From Streptomyces violaceorubidus (GTDB lineage: Bacteria > Actinomycetota > Actinomycetes > Streptomycetales > Streptomycetaceae): a DNA stretch of 64,000 nt. The position numbers and the translations under genes were made by a program. The stretch lies in NCBI RefSeq assembly GCF_000717995.1, contig NZ_JODM01000031.1, positions 1 to 64,000 on the forward strand, read 5' to 3'. Shown one piece after another: positions 20,300 to 28,529 of this stretch (positions within the stretch are counted from its first letter, which is position 1; each line of letters starts with the position of its first letter). A model generated the notes under the pieces. It worked only from the letters and a program-made list of their open reading frames with translations. It did not search any database and was not told the DNA's origin.

Positions 20300-21616
20300 A
20301 TGACCACGACGGGGGAAGACCACGTGCCGGCCCGGGGTGGGCCTGGGTGGTGGGACAGGCGGCGCGGCGCGGTGCTCGATGTGAGCCTTGGTGCCGTGTC
20401 CGCGCTGGAGTGTGCGGCGGAGGGGATCCCGTTCGCGCGGGATGCCGGGATTCCGTTGGCGATGGGGGTCGTCTTCGGGCTGCTGGCCGGTTCGGTGCTG
20501 GTGGTGCGGCGGAAGTGGCCGATCGCGGTGGTGCTGGTGGCGATCGCCATCACGCCGGCGGAGATGGGCTTCCTGCTGGGTGTCGTCGGCCTGTACACGT
20601 TGGCGGCGTCGGAGTTGCCGCGGCGGATCATCGGGGCCCTGGCCGGGATGTCGTTCCTGGGGACGTTGATCGTGACGTTCGTGCGGTTGCGGCAGGACAT
20701 GGGCCGGGACGGTGTGGACCTGGGGGACTGGTTCTTTCCGTTCGCGTCGGTCGGGTCGTCGCTGGGGCTGACCGCGCCGCCCTTGCTGCTGGGTCTGTAC
20801 GTGGGGCAGCGGCGTCGGTTGATGGAGAGTCTGCGGGAGCGGGCGGACAGCCTGGAGCGTGAGTTGCAGTTGCTCGCTGAGCGGGCGGAGGAGCGTGCCG
20901 AGTGGGCGCGCAACGAGGAGCGGACGCGGATCGCGCGGGAGATGCACGATGTCGTGGCGCACCGGGTGAGTCTGATGGTGGTGCACGCGGCGGCGCTTCA
21001 GGCGGTGGCGCGGAAGGACCCGGAGAAGGCGGTGAAGAACGCGGCTCTGGTGGGGGACATGGGGCGGCAGGCGCTGACGGAGCTGCGGGAGATGCTCGGG
21101 GTGCTGCGTAGTGGTGGGGACGGTGTGCGGGTCGCGCGGGCGTCGGTGCCGTTGGCGGCGGTGGGGGTGGCTGCCGCGGCCGCGGCGTCGCGGGCGGCGG
21201 AGGGCGGGGAGCTGTCCGCGGAGGGGCCGTGTCTGTCGGAGTTGGACGAGTTGATCGGGCAGTCGGAGGCGGCCGGGATGGTCGTGGATCTGTCGGTGGA
21301 GGGGGAGGTGCGGCTGTATGCGGCGGAGGTGGAGTCGACGGCGTTCCGGGTGGTGCAGGAGGCGTTGACGAACGTGCACAAGCATGCGGCGGGGGCGAAG
21401 ACCTATGTGCGGTTGGCGCATCGGGTCTCGGAGATCGCGATGCAGGTGGAGAACGAGCCGCCGCCGGAGGCTTCGGCCGCGGGGTCGGCGCGGTTGCCGT
21501 CGGGGGGGAACGGGTTGGTGGGGATGAAGGAGCGGGTGGCCGCTCTGGGGGGTGTGTTCGTGTCGGGGCCGACCGACGCGGGGGGTTTTCGGGTGTCGGC
21601 GGTGATTCCGGCGTAG
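20300..21616 (+). CDS. sensor histidine kinase of the NarX/DesK type, orphan
   Basis: A 438-residue kinase. Residues 1-40 are hydrophilic and are followed by about five hydrophobic segments to residue ~170, with almost no extracytoplasmic sensor domain. A coiled linker (RRRLMESLRERADSLERELQLLAERAEERAEWARNEERTRIA) leads to the HisKA_3 dimerisation box AREMHDVVAHRVSLMVVHAAAL with the phosphoacceptor His. The ATPase part shows FRVVQEALTNVHKHA (N box) and GGNGLVGMKERVAALGG (G box). An Ala-rich insertion separates these two regions. No response regulator gene is adjacent. The nearest is the orphan regulator at 6.4 kb, a pairing that is only a possibility. Confidence 0.9.
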   Translation: MTTTGEDHVPARGGPGWWDRRRGAVLDVSLGAVSALECAAEGIPFARDAGIPLAMGVVFGLLAGSVLVVRRKWPIAVVLVAIAITPAEMGFLLGVVGLYTLAASELPRRIIGALAGMSFLGTLIVTFVRLRQDMGRDGVDLGDWFFPFASVGSSLGLTAPPLLLGLYVGQRRRLMESLRERADSLERELQLLAERAEERAEWARNEERTRIAREMHDVVAHRVSLMVVHAAALQAVARKDPEKAVKNAALVGDMGRQALTELREMLGVLRSGGDGVRVARASVPLAAVGVAAAAAASRAAEGGELSAEGPCLSELDELIGQSEAAGMVVDLSVEGEVRLYAAEVESTAFRVVQEALTNVHKHAAGAKTYVRLAHRVSEIAMQVENEPPPEASAAGSARLPSGGNGLVGMKERVAALGGVFVSGPTDAGGFRVSAVIPA

Positions 21617-21629
21617 TCGTGCCGGTGTG

Positions 21630-22127
21630 TCAGCCGGTGGTGGTGAGGCGGGTGGGCCGGGTGCCGGTGACGAGGGTGGCGAGGGCGGTGTCGATGGTGG
21701 GGCCGAGGTACCAGTCGCCGGTGTGGTCGAGGGTGTAGACGCGGCCTTCGGTGTCGATGGCGATGAGGGCCTGGCTGTCGGTTTCGATGCCGAGGGGGCA
21801 GGTCTGGGTGTCGAGGGCGCGGTCGAGGTCGCCGAGGGTGCGGGCCATGTGGAGGCCGTGCAGGGGGTCGAGGTGCACGGTGGCGGGGGCGATGTGGCGG
21901 CCGGGTCCGGTGGGGGCGAGGTGGAGGCCGCCGAATTCGGCCCAGGCTTCGACGGCGGCGGGGAAGACGGTGTGGCGGTGTCCTGCGGGTGTGGTGTGTG
22001 CGCGCAGGGTGTCGGCCCAGATTTCGGCTTGTTTGATGTCCCAGCGTCCTGGTTGCCAGCCGGCGTCGCGCAGTGCGGCGTCGACGGGGACGGGGAAGCG
22101 GGTGGTGGAGGTGCGGTCGGCTTGCAT
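21630..22127 (-). CDS. SUKH-3 family (putative immunity) protein
   Basis: A 165-residue protein matching the SUKH-3 pattern: ALRDAGWQPGRWDIKQAEIW, then FPAAVEAWAEFGGLHLAPTGPGRHIAPATVHLDPLHG, then LIAIDTEGRVYTLDHTGDWYLGPTIDTALATLVTG. SUKH proteins are best known as immunity factors against nucleic-acid-targeting toxins of polymorphic toxin systems. It lies 74 bp downstream of a YwqJ-type deaminase gene on the same strand, as expected for a toxin-immunity pair. No signal peptide is present. Direct proof of protection is not available from sequence. Confidence 0.85.
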   Translation of the reverse strand: MQADRTSTTRFPVPVDAALRDAGWQPGRWDIKQAEIWADTLRAHTTPAGHRHTVFPAAVEAWAEFGGLHLAPTGPGRHIAPATVHLDPLHGLHMARTLGDLDRALDTQTCPLGIETDSQALIAIDTEGRVYTLDHTGDWYLGPTIDTALATLVTGTRPTRLTTTG

Positions 22128-22146
22128 CGGCCCTTGGTTCGTTTCG

Positions 22147-22201
22147 GTCGGCTGGTTCGCCGGGGTCGGCTGGGTCGGCTCGGGCGGCGGAGTCGGCTCG
22201 G
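22147..22201. repeat. short GTCGGCT-type tandem repeat
   Basis: Degenerate 9-10 bp units around GTCGGCTGG, repeated about five times, fill most of the gap between the deaminase and SUKH-3 genes. Confidence 0.5.
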
Positions 22202-22732
22202 TCAGTCCTTGTCCGTGGCGGGGTCGACGATGCGGACGCCGAAGTGGGCGCTGAGGGCGGTGCAGGCGCGGCAGGGTGGGGCGAAGGCGCCGTGGAGGGG
22301 GTCGCCGTCCTCGCGGATGCGGCGGGTGGTGAGTTTGGCGTGTTTGAGTGCTTTGCGGGCTTCGCCGTTGGTCATGGGTTTTCGTGCGGCGCGTTTGCTG
22401 CGGGCGGCGTCGGCGGTGGCCAGGTGGCGTGAGATGAGGATCGTCTCGGCGCAGCGGCCGGTGTAGCGGTCTCGTTGGCCGCTGGTGAGGGTGTCGAGGA
22501 AGTCCTGTACGAGGTGGTGCAGGGAGGGTGGGGTGTCGGCGCGTGTCGCGGTGCCGGTGAGGGTGGTGCCGCGTACGGAGAGGGCGGCGGCGACGGTGGG
22601 GAGTATGCCGTCGCGGCGGTGTCGGAGGGTGGGGGCCCGGTGGGTGTCGGTGCTGCTCCAGCCGATGCGGGGGTCGCCGCGGCGGGGGTCGTCGGACCGC
22701 CCGGTGTCGGGTCCCGTCTGTGTCGCACTCAT
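22202..22732 (-). CDS. YwqJ-like nucleic acid/nucleotide deaminase (putative toxin)
   Basis: A 176-residue protein with a complete zinc-deaminase signature. C94-A95-E96 sits in RYTGRCAETILISRHL, and P153-C154-R-A-C157 in FAPPCRACTALSAHFGVRIV. This order and spacing match the YwqJ-like deaminase family of bacterial toxin systems. The ATG at 22732 has GGAGGGG a few bases upstream; 16 more upstream codons lack a site. No LXG, PAAR, RHS, TAT or Sec delivery element is visible, so the domain appears free-standing and cytoplasmic. The following gene is a SUKH-3 protein, its likely inhibitor. Substrate (DNA, RNA or nucleotide) is unknown. Confidence 0.8.
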   Translation of the reverse strand: MSATQTGPDTGRSDDPRRGDPRIGWSSTDTHRAPTLRHRRDGILPTVAAALSVRGTTLTGTATRADTPPSLHHLVQDFLDTLTSGQRDRYTGRCAETILISRHLATADAARSKRAARKPMTNGEARKALKHAKLTTRRIREDGDPLHGAFAPPCRACTALSAHFGVRIVDPATDKD

Positions 22733-22904
22733 GATCGTCTTCCCCTCCTGAGCATCCCCCCGGAGGTCACAGGGTGCCAAATCGTGTGGCTGCTGCGGAA
22801 GCTGGGGCGTGGCGACACGCCCGGTTGGGGGCGGTGTGTCACGGGAGGGTGACGGCTGGTCACGGGTGCGGGGGTGCGGGTGTCGGGTGCGGGGTCCGGT
22901 GCCG

Positions 22905-22933
22905 GTGACCCCTCAGGCCGTACCGCATAGGCT
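22905..22933 (+). promoter_or_regulatory. probable promoter of the nuclease-SUKH operon
   Basis: GTGACC (22905-22910), a 17-base spacer and TAGGCT (22928-22933) fit a Streptomyces housekeeping promoter. The predicted leader is about 85 bases and includes the inverted repeat at 22976-22992. Confidence 0.5.
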
Positions 22934-22975
22934 GTCGGCACCGCGCTCGTACGCGGTGGACCCAGACAGTGCAGG

Positions 22976-22992
22976 CAGATCAGACAGATCTG
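22976..22992. other. small palindrome in the leader
   Basis: Perfect inverted repeat CAGATC-agaca-GATCTG between the predicted promoter and the ATG at 23025. It could be an operator or a leader hairpin. Confidence 0.35.
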
Positions 22993-23024
22993 GCAGCAGA
23001 CAGACGCCGCAGGGGGCAACTGCC

Positions 23025-24017
23025 ATGACGACAGGTCGGCTCGGGCAAGCAGCCGCGCCGCCGAACGCGGCCTATGCCGGGCAGGTCGTGCATTTCCCGG
23101 ATCCGGTGCGGGCGGCACGTCACCCGAGAGGGGTACGGGTGGACGCGGGTGGTTATCCCGATTTCTCGCCGTACGCGCGTGCGGTCGCGGAGATCGCGGA
23201 TCCGCCGGAGGGGTTCGGGGTCGACGAGTTGCGGTTGACGGACTACGTGTCGGCGAACGCGGCTCTGGCGGCGTCGGGGCACGAGTTGTGGGACACGGTT
23301 CCGGCGGTGGCGACGCCGCACGGCTGGACGTGGCATCACGTGACGGGTTCGCGGCGGATGGAGCTGGTCCCGGTCGAGGTGAAGGCGCTGCTGCGGCACC
23401 ACGGTGGGATCGCGACGGCTGTGGTGGACCAGGGGAAGCGGGGGACGCGGCCGTTGCAGGAGACGCGTCCGGCGCACTTCGGTCTGCCGAAGTCGGGGGT
23501 GGCGGTGACGGAGCAGCAGGTGCAGGGGGTCGAGGAGGATCTCGGGTACCGGCTGCCGGGCGCCTACCGGTCGTTCCTGAAGGCGGCGGGTGGTTGTGCG
23601 CCGGTGGGTACGGCGCTCGACGCGGAGCTGGGGCTGCTGGTGGATCAGCCGTTCTTCACGGTGCGTGAGGAGGCGGCGGTCAACGACCTGGTCTATGTGA
23701 ACAAGTGTCTGCGGGACCACCTGACGAAGGACTACCTGGGGGTGGCGTTCGTCCAGGGGGGTCTGCTCGCCGTGAAGGTGAAGGGCGAGCGGATCGGTTC
23801 GGTGTGGTTCTGCGCCTACGACGATGTGCGGGACGTGGATCCGTCCTGGCCGCCGGCGGACCGGGTGGAGCGGCTGTTGCTGCCCTGCGGTGAGGATTTC
23901 GACGCGTTCCTGTCTCGGCTGGCGGGTTCTCCGCCGGAGTTGGAGACGGTGGCGAACCTGATGGTGGACGGCGGTTTCGCGCGTGCGGTGCCCGTGTCGG
24001 CGTCGGTAGGGGAGTGA
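23025..24017 (+). CDS. WHH-type HNH nuclease domain fused to SUKH-1 (SMI1/KNR4) domain
   Basis: A 330-residue protein of two parts. Residues about 40-135 end in PHGWTWHHVTGSRRMELVPV followed by VKALLRHHGGIA. This matches the WHH branch of the HNH/Endo VII nuclease fold, with W103-H104-H105 as the signature and a later His pair. Residues about 160-315 are a SUKH-1 domain: VTEQQVQGVEEDLGYRLPGAYRSFLKAAGG near the start and LLLPCGEDFDAFLSRLAG at the end. Toxin and immunity folds therefore occur in one chain, suggesting a self-inhibited or inactivated enzyme. The start follows AGGGGG. It is 7 bp from the next gene and divergent from the deaminase/SUKH-3 pair. Confidence 0.8.
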   Translation: MTTGRLGQAAAPPNAAYAGQVVHFPDPVRAARHPRGVRVDAGGYPDFSPYARAVAEIADPPEGFGVDELRLTDYVSANAALAASGHELWDTVPAVATPHGWTWHHVTGSRRMELVPVEVKALLRHHGGIATAVVDQGKRGTRPLQETRPAHFGLPKSGVAVTEQQVQGVEEDLGYRLPGAYRSFLKAAGGCAPVGTALDAELGLLVDQPFFTVREEAAVNDLVYVNKCLRDHLTKDYLGVAFVQGGLLAVKVKGERIGSVWFCAYDDVRDVDPSWPPADRVERLLLPCGEDFDAFLSRLAGSPPELETVANLMVDGGFARAVPVSASVGE

Positions 24018-24024
24018 GCTGGCG

Positions 24025-26658
24025 ATGGTGACGTTCGCGCAGGCGCAGGAGCGCGCGGAGGAGTGGGTCAACGGCGACTTGCCGGCGTATCAGCATCGTG
24101 AGGTGCGGGTGCGGGAGTTCGGCCTCGGGTTCGTGGTGTGGGCCGAGGACCGTGCGGACGGCCCGCGTTCGGACGGGGGTGCGCAGCGGCTGGTGATCGC
24201 CCGGGACAGTGGCGAGGCGACGTTGTGGCCCGCGCTGGCGGTGGGTGAGGTGATCCGCCGGTACGAGGAGGAGTACGGCCGTTCCGAGGAGGCGCAGGCG
24301 GCGGTTGCGGCGCCTGCGGCGCGGGTGGACCTGAATCAGACGTCGTTCTTGTTGAGTCCGCCGGAGTGGTTGCAGGAGGCGGCGGACCGGATCGGCATTC
24401 CGGATCGTCGGCGGGGCGACGAGGGGCGCGGCGACACGGGGGGTGCCGGGGTGTCTTCGGCTCCCGCCGATGCGGCGTCGGCTTCGGCTTCGGCATCGGC
24501 TTCGGCGTCGGCCGGGGCCTTGTCCGGGAGCGGTGCCGGGTGGCCGGCCGCGGGCTCCGGGGCGGGTGCGGGTGGCTCCGGCGCGGGTGCGCCGGGTGTG
24601 CCGGGTGCGCCTGCCGGGGCGACGCCCTGGGCGGGGACGGACACCAACGCGGACGCCGGTGAGGACGGTTCCGTACCGCTGCCCCAGACCGTGTTCGCGC
24701 CGCCGTTGAGCGGTGCCGACGAGGACACGCCGCCGCCGTCCACCATGCCGGAGGCCAAGACCGCGCTGATGTCGGGCGGGAGTCAGCTTCCGCCGACGGC
24801 GCTCGCGCCGGCGATCGGCGACCCGAACGCGCCAGGTGCGCCCGGTGTGCCCGGTGCGCCTGGTGTGCCCGGTGCGCCGGGTGCTTCCGCCGGTGCGGGC
24901 ACGCCGCCGCCCGCCGCCCCGGTACCGCCCGCGGCCGGTCCGTCCGCCGGTCCGGGGGCGTCCGCCGCGCCGGGCCGGCCGCCCGCGTCGAACGCCGGGG
25001 ACATCGCCGACGCCGCGACCAGCAAGGCTTCGCCGCCGCCCCGCCGTGGCGGTGGCTCGTCCACACCGCCCCCGCCGGGCGCCCCGGGTGTGCCGGGTGC
25101 GCGTCCGGTGAGCCCGCCCGCGCCGTCGGGGGCCCCCGCGCCGGGTGCGGCGGCGGGAGGCTATGTGCCGACGCAGCTGGTGTCCTCGCTCGGTCCCGAG
25201 GGGCCGGGCGCCCCGGGCGCCCCGCCGCAGTCCGCCGTCCCGCAGCCTCCGGCCGGTGCGCCGGGGACGCCGCCTCCGCCGGGTGCGCCGGGCGGGGTGC
25301 ATCACGCGGCCACGATGCTGGCCGACCCGGGCCGGACGGGCGGCGGTGCCCCGCAGCCCCCCGGTCCGCCCGGTCCGCCCCAGCCCCCTGGTCCGCCCGG
25401 GCCCCCTGGTGTGCCGGGCGTGCCGGGTGCTCCGGCTGCTCCGGGTGCGCCTTCCGGGCCGGGTGCGCCGCCGCCTCCGCCGACCGCTCCCGGTGCGCCG
25501 GGTTCCGCGGGCGGTGCGGGCGGTGCCGTGCACCACGCGCAGACCGTGCTGGCCCCGCCGTCCCTGGGCGGCCCCGGCGGCATCGGCGCGCCCCCGCCGC
25601 CGCCCGGTGCCGTGCCCCCGCCGCCCGGACAGCCCGTGCCCGGTGTCCCGTCGGCGTACGGTTATCCGCCGCAGCCCACCGGTCAGCCGACCGTCGGCCC
25701 CGGCTACCAGGCCGTCCTGCGCTACCGCGCCCAGGACGGTTCCGAGCAGCAGCTGATCCGGCGTTCCGCGCCGGGGACGCCGCACCCGGAGTGGCAGATC
25801 TTCCACGAGCTGCGGTCCATGAACGTGCCGCCGGACCAGGTGCTGGAGCTGCACACCGAGCTGGAGTCCTGCGAGCTGCCGGGCGCGTACTGCGCGCGGA
25901 TGATCCGGGAGCAGTGGCCGCAGGCGCGGATCACCTCGATCGCGCCCTACGGTCCGGACCACGCGAGCCGGCAGCAGGGCATGCGGCAGCTGCTGGCCCA
26001 CCAGGGCGAGTTGCACCAGGTGGCGGACGGGCCGGCGCGGCCGGCGCCGGTGCGTGCTCCGTTGCCGCAGGTGCAGCCGGTTCCGCCGGTTCCGCCGGAG
26101 GCCGTCGGGCAGGAGCTGGCCGGTGCGTTCGGTCCGGGGGTCTTCCGGTTCGAGCAGGCAGCGGTGTCCCGGCAGGGTGTGCCGCCGATCGTGGCGCACA
26201 CGCTGGTGGCCGCGGGGCTGCCGGTGGACATGGGGCCGTTCTTCTGGGCGCAGGCGCAGCCGGGTCGTCCGGTGCCGACGCTGGCGGAACTGGCGACCGA
26301 GCGCGGGGTGCAGCCGGCCTCGGACGCGGGCTCGTATCTCGTGGTGGGCAGCGACTTCGGCCGGGCGGTCTGTGTGCAGTACGGCACGGCGGCCATCGTG
26401 GCGGTTCCGGTGGAGGCGGGTCCGGGCGGTGCGCCCGTGCCGCCGCAGTTCGTGAACACGGGGCTGCCGGAGTTCGCGCGCTGTCTGGCGCTGCTGGGCC
26501 GGATGTGGCGGCTCAGGTTCGGTCTGAACCAGGAGCAGGCGGGCCGCTGGACGGTGGACTTCCAGGCGCAGTTGGCGGCGCTGGACCCGGCGGCGCTCGG
26601 GTCGCCGGAGAGCTGGTGGTCGGTGCTGCTGGAGCAGATGTGGGACGGGCTGCTGTGA
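24025..26658 (+). CDS. Imm35/YrhB-like, deaminase-like and SUKH-4 three-domain protein
   Basis: An 877-residue protein. Residues 1-88 resemble the YrhB/Imm35 immunity fold (FAQAQERAEEWVN, VIARDSGEATLWPALAVGEVIRRYEEEYG). Residues about 130-560 are a low-complexity Pro/Gly/Ala linker with many GAPGxPG-like stretches. Residues about 570-650 look like a toxin-type deaminase: H587-P-E589 in TPHPEWQIFHEL, then C616 and C623 in TELESCELPGAYCARMI, then QARITSIAPYG. Residues about 690-877 are a SUKH-4 domain ending ESWWSVLLEQMWDGLL. The seven-residue cysteine spacing is wider than the usual CxxC. It starts 7 bp after the nuclease-SUKH gene, so both are one operon. No export signal is seen. Confidence 0.78.
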   Translation: MVTFAQAQERAEEWVNGDLPAYQHREVRVREFGLGFVVWAEDRADGPRSDGGAQRLVIARDSGEATLWPALAVGEVIRRYEEEYGRSEEAQAAVAAPAARVDLNQTSFLLSPPEWLQEAADRIGIPDRRRGDEGRGDTGGAGVSSAPADAASASASASASASAGALSGSGAGWPAAGSGAGAGGSGAGAPGVPGAPAGATPWAGTDTNADAGEDGSVPLPQTVFAPPLSGADEDTPPPSTMPEAKTALMSGGSQLPPTALAPAIGDPNAPGAPGVPGAPGVPGAPGASAGAGTPPPAAPVPPAAGPSAGPGASAAPGRPPASNAGDIADAATSKASPPPRRGGGSSTPPPPGAPGVPGARPVSPPAPSGAPAPGAAAGGYVPTQLVSSLGPEGPGAPGAPPQSAVPQPPAGAPGTPPPPGAPGGVHHAATMLADPGRTGGGAPQPPGPPGPPQPPGPPGPPGVPGVPGAPAAPGAPSGPGAPPPPPTAPGAPGSAGGAGGAVHHAQTVLAPPSLGGPGGIGAPPPPPGAVPPPPGQPVPGVPSAYGYPPQPTGQPTVGPGYQAVLRYRAQDGSEQQLIRRSAPGTPHPEWQIFHELRSMNVPPDQVLELHTELESCELPGAYCARMIREQWPQARITSIAPYGPDHASRQQGMRQLLAHQGELHQVADGPARPAPVRAPLPQVQPVPPVPPEAVGQELAGAFGPGVFRFEQAAVSRQGVPPIVAHTLVAAGLPVDMGPFFWAQAQPGRPVPTLAELATERGVQPASDAGSYLVVGSDFGRAVCVQYGTAAIVAVPVEAGPGGAPVPPQFVNTGLPEFARCLALLGRMWRLRFGLNQEQAGRWTVDFQAQLAALDPAALGSPESWWSVLLEQMWDGLL

Positions 26659-26685
26659 GGCTCTCGCGTCGCTGACGTACCCGAC

Positions 26686-26730
26686 GGGCGGGGCCCGGTC
26701 GACTCACTGGTCGGCCGGGCCCCGCCCTTT
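26686..26730. terminator. terminator after the SUKH-4 gene
   Basis: Perfect 13-bp stem GGGCGGGGCCCGG / CCGGGCCCCGCCC with a 16-base loop followed by TTT, 28 bp after the SUKH-4 stop. Confidence 0.85.
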
Positions 26731-26843
26731 CGCGTGCCGGTGTGTCGGATTATGTGGGCTTACGTCTGATCCATAAAGTCGGTCAGGTCCATGTGATACG
26801 GCAGATTCACCACAAGCGTGACGCGAAGGGTGATTCAGGGGTG

Positions 26844-27740
26844 ATGAGCGTGAGCGGTGCATCGGCTTCCCCCCACGGTTTCGTGACCGTACGCGGGCGC
26901 GAGCGCGGTTACCGTCCCGAGCAGGTGGAGGCGTACGCCGCGGCCCTGTCCGAGGAGCGCGACGCGGCCTGGGAGCGGGCCGCTCGGCTCACCGTGCTGG
27001 CCAGGGAGATGCAGGAGGACCTGGAGGACCTGCGGGAGGTGGTCGCGCAGCTCGCCTCGCAGGACTACGAGGTGCTGGGGGAGCGCGCGCGTGACCTGTT
27101 CCGGCTGGGCGAGGCGGAGGCCGGGGCGGTGCGCGAGCGGGCGCGCCGGGCCGCGCAGGAGTTGACGGAGGACGCGCGGGCGCACGCCGCAGGTGTGCGG
27201 GAGGCGGCCCGGGACCATGCCGACGCCGTGCGCGCGGAGGCCGACGAACGGGCCAGGCAGCGGTTGCTCGCGGCGCGCGCGGAGGCCGACGAGGCGCGGA
27301 TCGAGGCGCGGCGGGAGGTGAAGGCGGCGCGTGCGGAGGCGCTGTCCGCGCTGCGTGAGATGCGCAGGCGCACCGCCGGGGCGGCTGCCGAGCAGCGCAG
27401 GGTGCTGGCCGAGCGGTGGGCCGCGGCCGAGCGGGCCGAGCAGGAGCGCGCGCGGGCGTTGGACGCTCGTCACGAGGAGTCGGTGGCGCGTGCCGAGCAG
27501 GGAGTGCGTGACGCCGAGCGGGAGTTGGCCGACGCCGGGAGGGCGGCCGAGCAGCGGCAGGAGGAGGCCCGGGCCCGGGCGGCCGAGGTGGTCGCCGAGG
27601 CGCGGGCGTGCGGCGAGCGCATCGCCCGCGACACGGAGCGGGTGCTGCGCGAGCACGGGGAGCGGTGGGACGAACTTCAGGCCCACATGGCCTCCGTGCG
27701 GAGCAATCTCAGCTCGCTGACGGGGCGTGCGGTGGAGTGA
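26844..27740 (+). CDS. DivIVA-like coiled-coil protein
   Basis: A 298-residue protein that is almost entirely Ala/Glu/Arg-rich heptad coiled coil. The N-terminal stretch FVTVRGRERGYRPEQVEAYAAALSEERDAAWERAARL resembles the membrane-binding start of DivIVA/Scy-type polar growth proteins. The end is DELQAHMASVRSNLSSLTG. Such proteins in Streptomyces are often labelled cellulose-binding or polarity-associated. A cytoskeletal or scaffold role is an inference. The ATG at 26844 follows AGGGGTG. An in-frame GTG three bases earlier and an ATG at 26742 are possible but less likely starts. Confidence 0.8.
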   Translation: MSVSGASASPHGFVTVRGRERGYRPEQVEAYAAALSEERDAAWERAARLTVLAREMQEDLEDLREVVAQLASQDYEVLGERARDLFRLGEAEAGAVRERARRAAQELTEDARAHAAGVREAARDHADAVRAEADERARQRLLAARAEADEARIEARREVKAARAEALSALREMRRRTAGAAAEQRRVLAERWAAAERAEQERARALDARHEESVARAEQGVRDAERELADAGRAAEQRQEEARARAAEVVAEARACGERIARDTERVLREHGERWDELQAHMASVRSNLSSLTGRAVE

Positions 27741-28529
27741 CACCCCGGCCCCGGCCCCGGCCCCGAGGAGGGCCGAGGCCGGGTCGGCGGGAGGGCCCGG
27801 GGCGGGTTGGGGGGCCGGTGGAGACCGGCGGGTGGGCCGGTCCGGCGGTGTCCGTGTCGGGGTCGGTCGCCCCCTGCGGGCCGCGCCCGACAGGATCCGG
27901 CCCGCCACCGCCTCGTAGTGCCGGCGCTGCTCCGGGGCCTCGCGCCGGCCGGAGAGCATCGTGCCGAGCCGGCCGCGGGCGAAGCCCGCGATCGCGGGCC
28001 GGGTGACGGGGAGTTGGGCCGGGGCGAGCAGCGGCCCGGTGCGTGCTCCGGCGACGGCGGTACCTCTCGTCAAGTCGGGCGGTACGCGGACAGGGGCAGG
28101 CACTGGACGGTAGGGGTGCGGCCGTGGCCCCGGTGCCGCGGGTTCCGCTTGCGTCCGACGTCGCGGGAGGGGGCACGCTCGATGGGTCTCAGGGAGGAGG
28201 CCGACCCCGACGTCCGCTCCGCCGAAGGGTGGACTGCCCCTAGGGGTACCTCCGTACTACGGGTCGGGGAGGGTTCGTACCGACGGAGGACGAGAGGGGG
28301 CCGGTGGCGTCCTTAGTCTGGCTTTACACCGCTGGGGGGCGGTGAACCGGACCCGCGGGGGTGGGGTTTTCCTCAGTAGAAGACTGCGCTGAACACCAGC
28401 GCGGTCGACCCCCGGTCCCGGCCAGACTCTTCGAGACGGCAGCACGGCGGCACGGCACCGCGTGACAGCACACACCACGACGGTCGCGGCACCGGCGGCT
28501 CACTCGATGACCGACATAGGAGACTTGAC
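27741..28529. other. long intergenic region with no certain gene
   Basis: About 790 bp between the coiled-coil gene and the ABC transporter. On the minus strand 27875-28070 reads as ...AVAGARTGPLLAPAQLPVTRPA... then RGRLGTMLSGRREAPEQRRHYE with Streptomyces-like G/C third positions, but it has no good start or end and may be a gene relic. Near 28249-28289 CCTCCGT and ACGGAGG form an inverted repeat with a 27-base loop. TAGTCT at 28314-28319 is a possible -10 box for the transporter. Confidence 0.4.

Noticed and set aside
23680..26199. 839-codon minus-strand open frame
   Set aside because: Arg/Gly/Thr-rich shadow of the SUKH-1 and SUKH-4 genes.
21630..26658. Contact-dependent or type VI/VII effector locus
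   Set aside because: No RHS, PAAR, LXG, WXG or secretion genes are present in the window.
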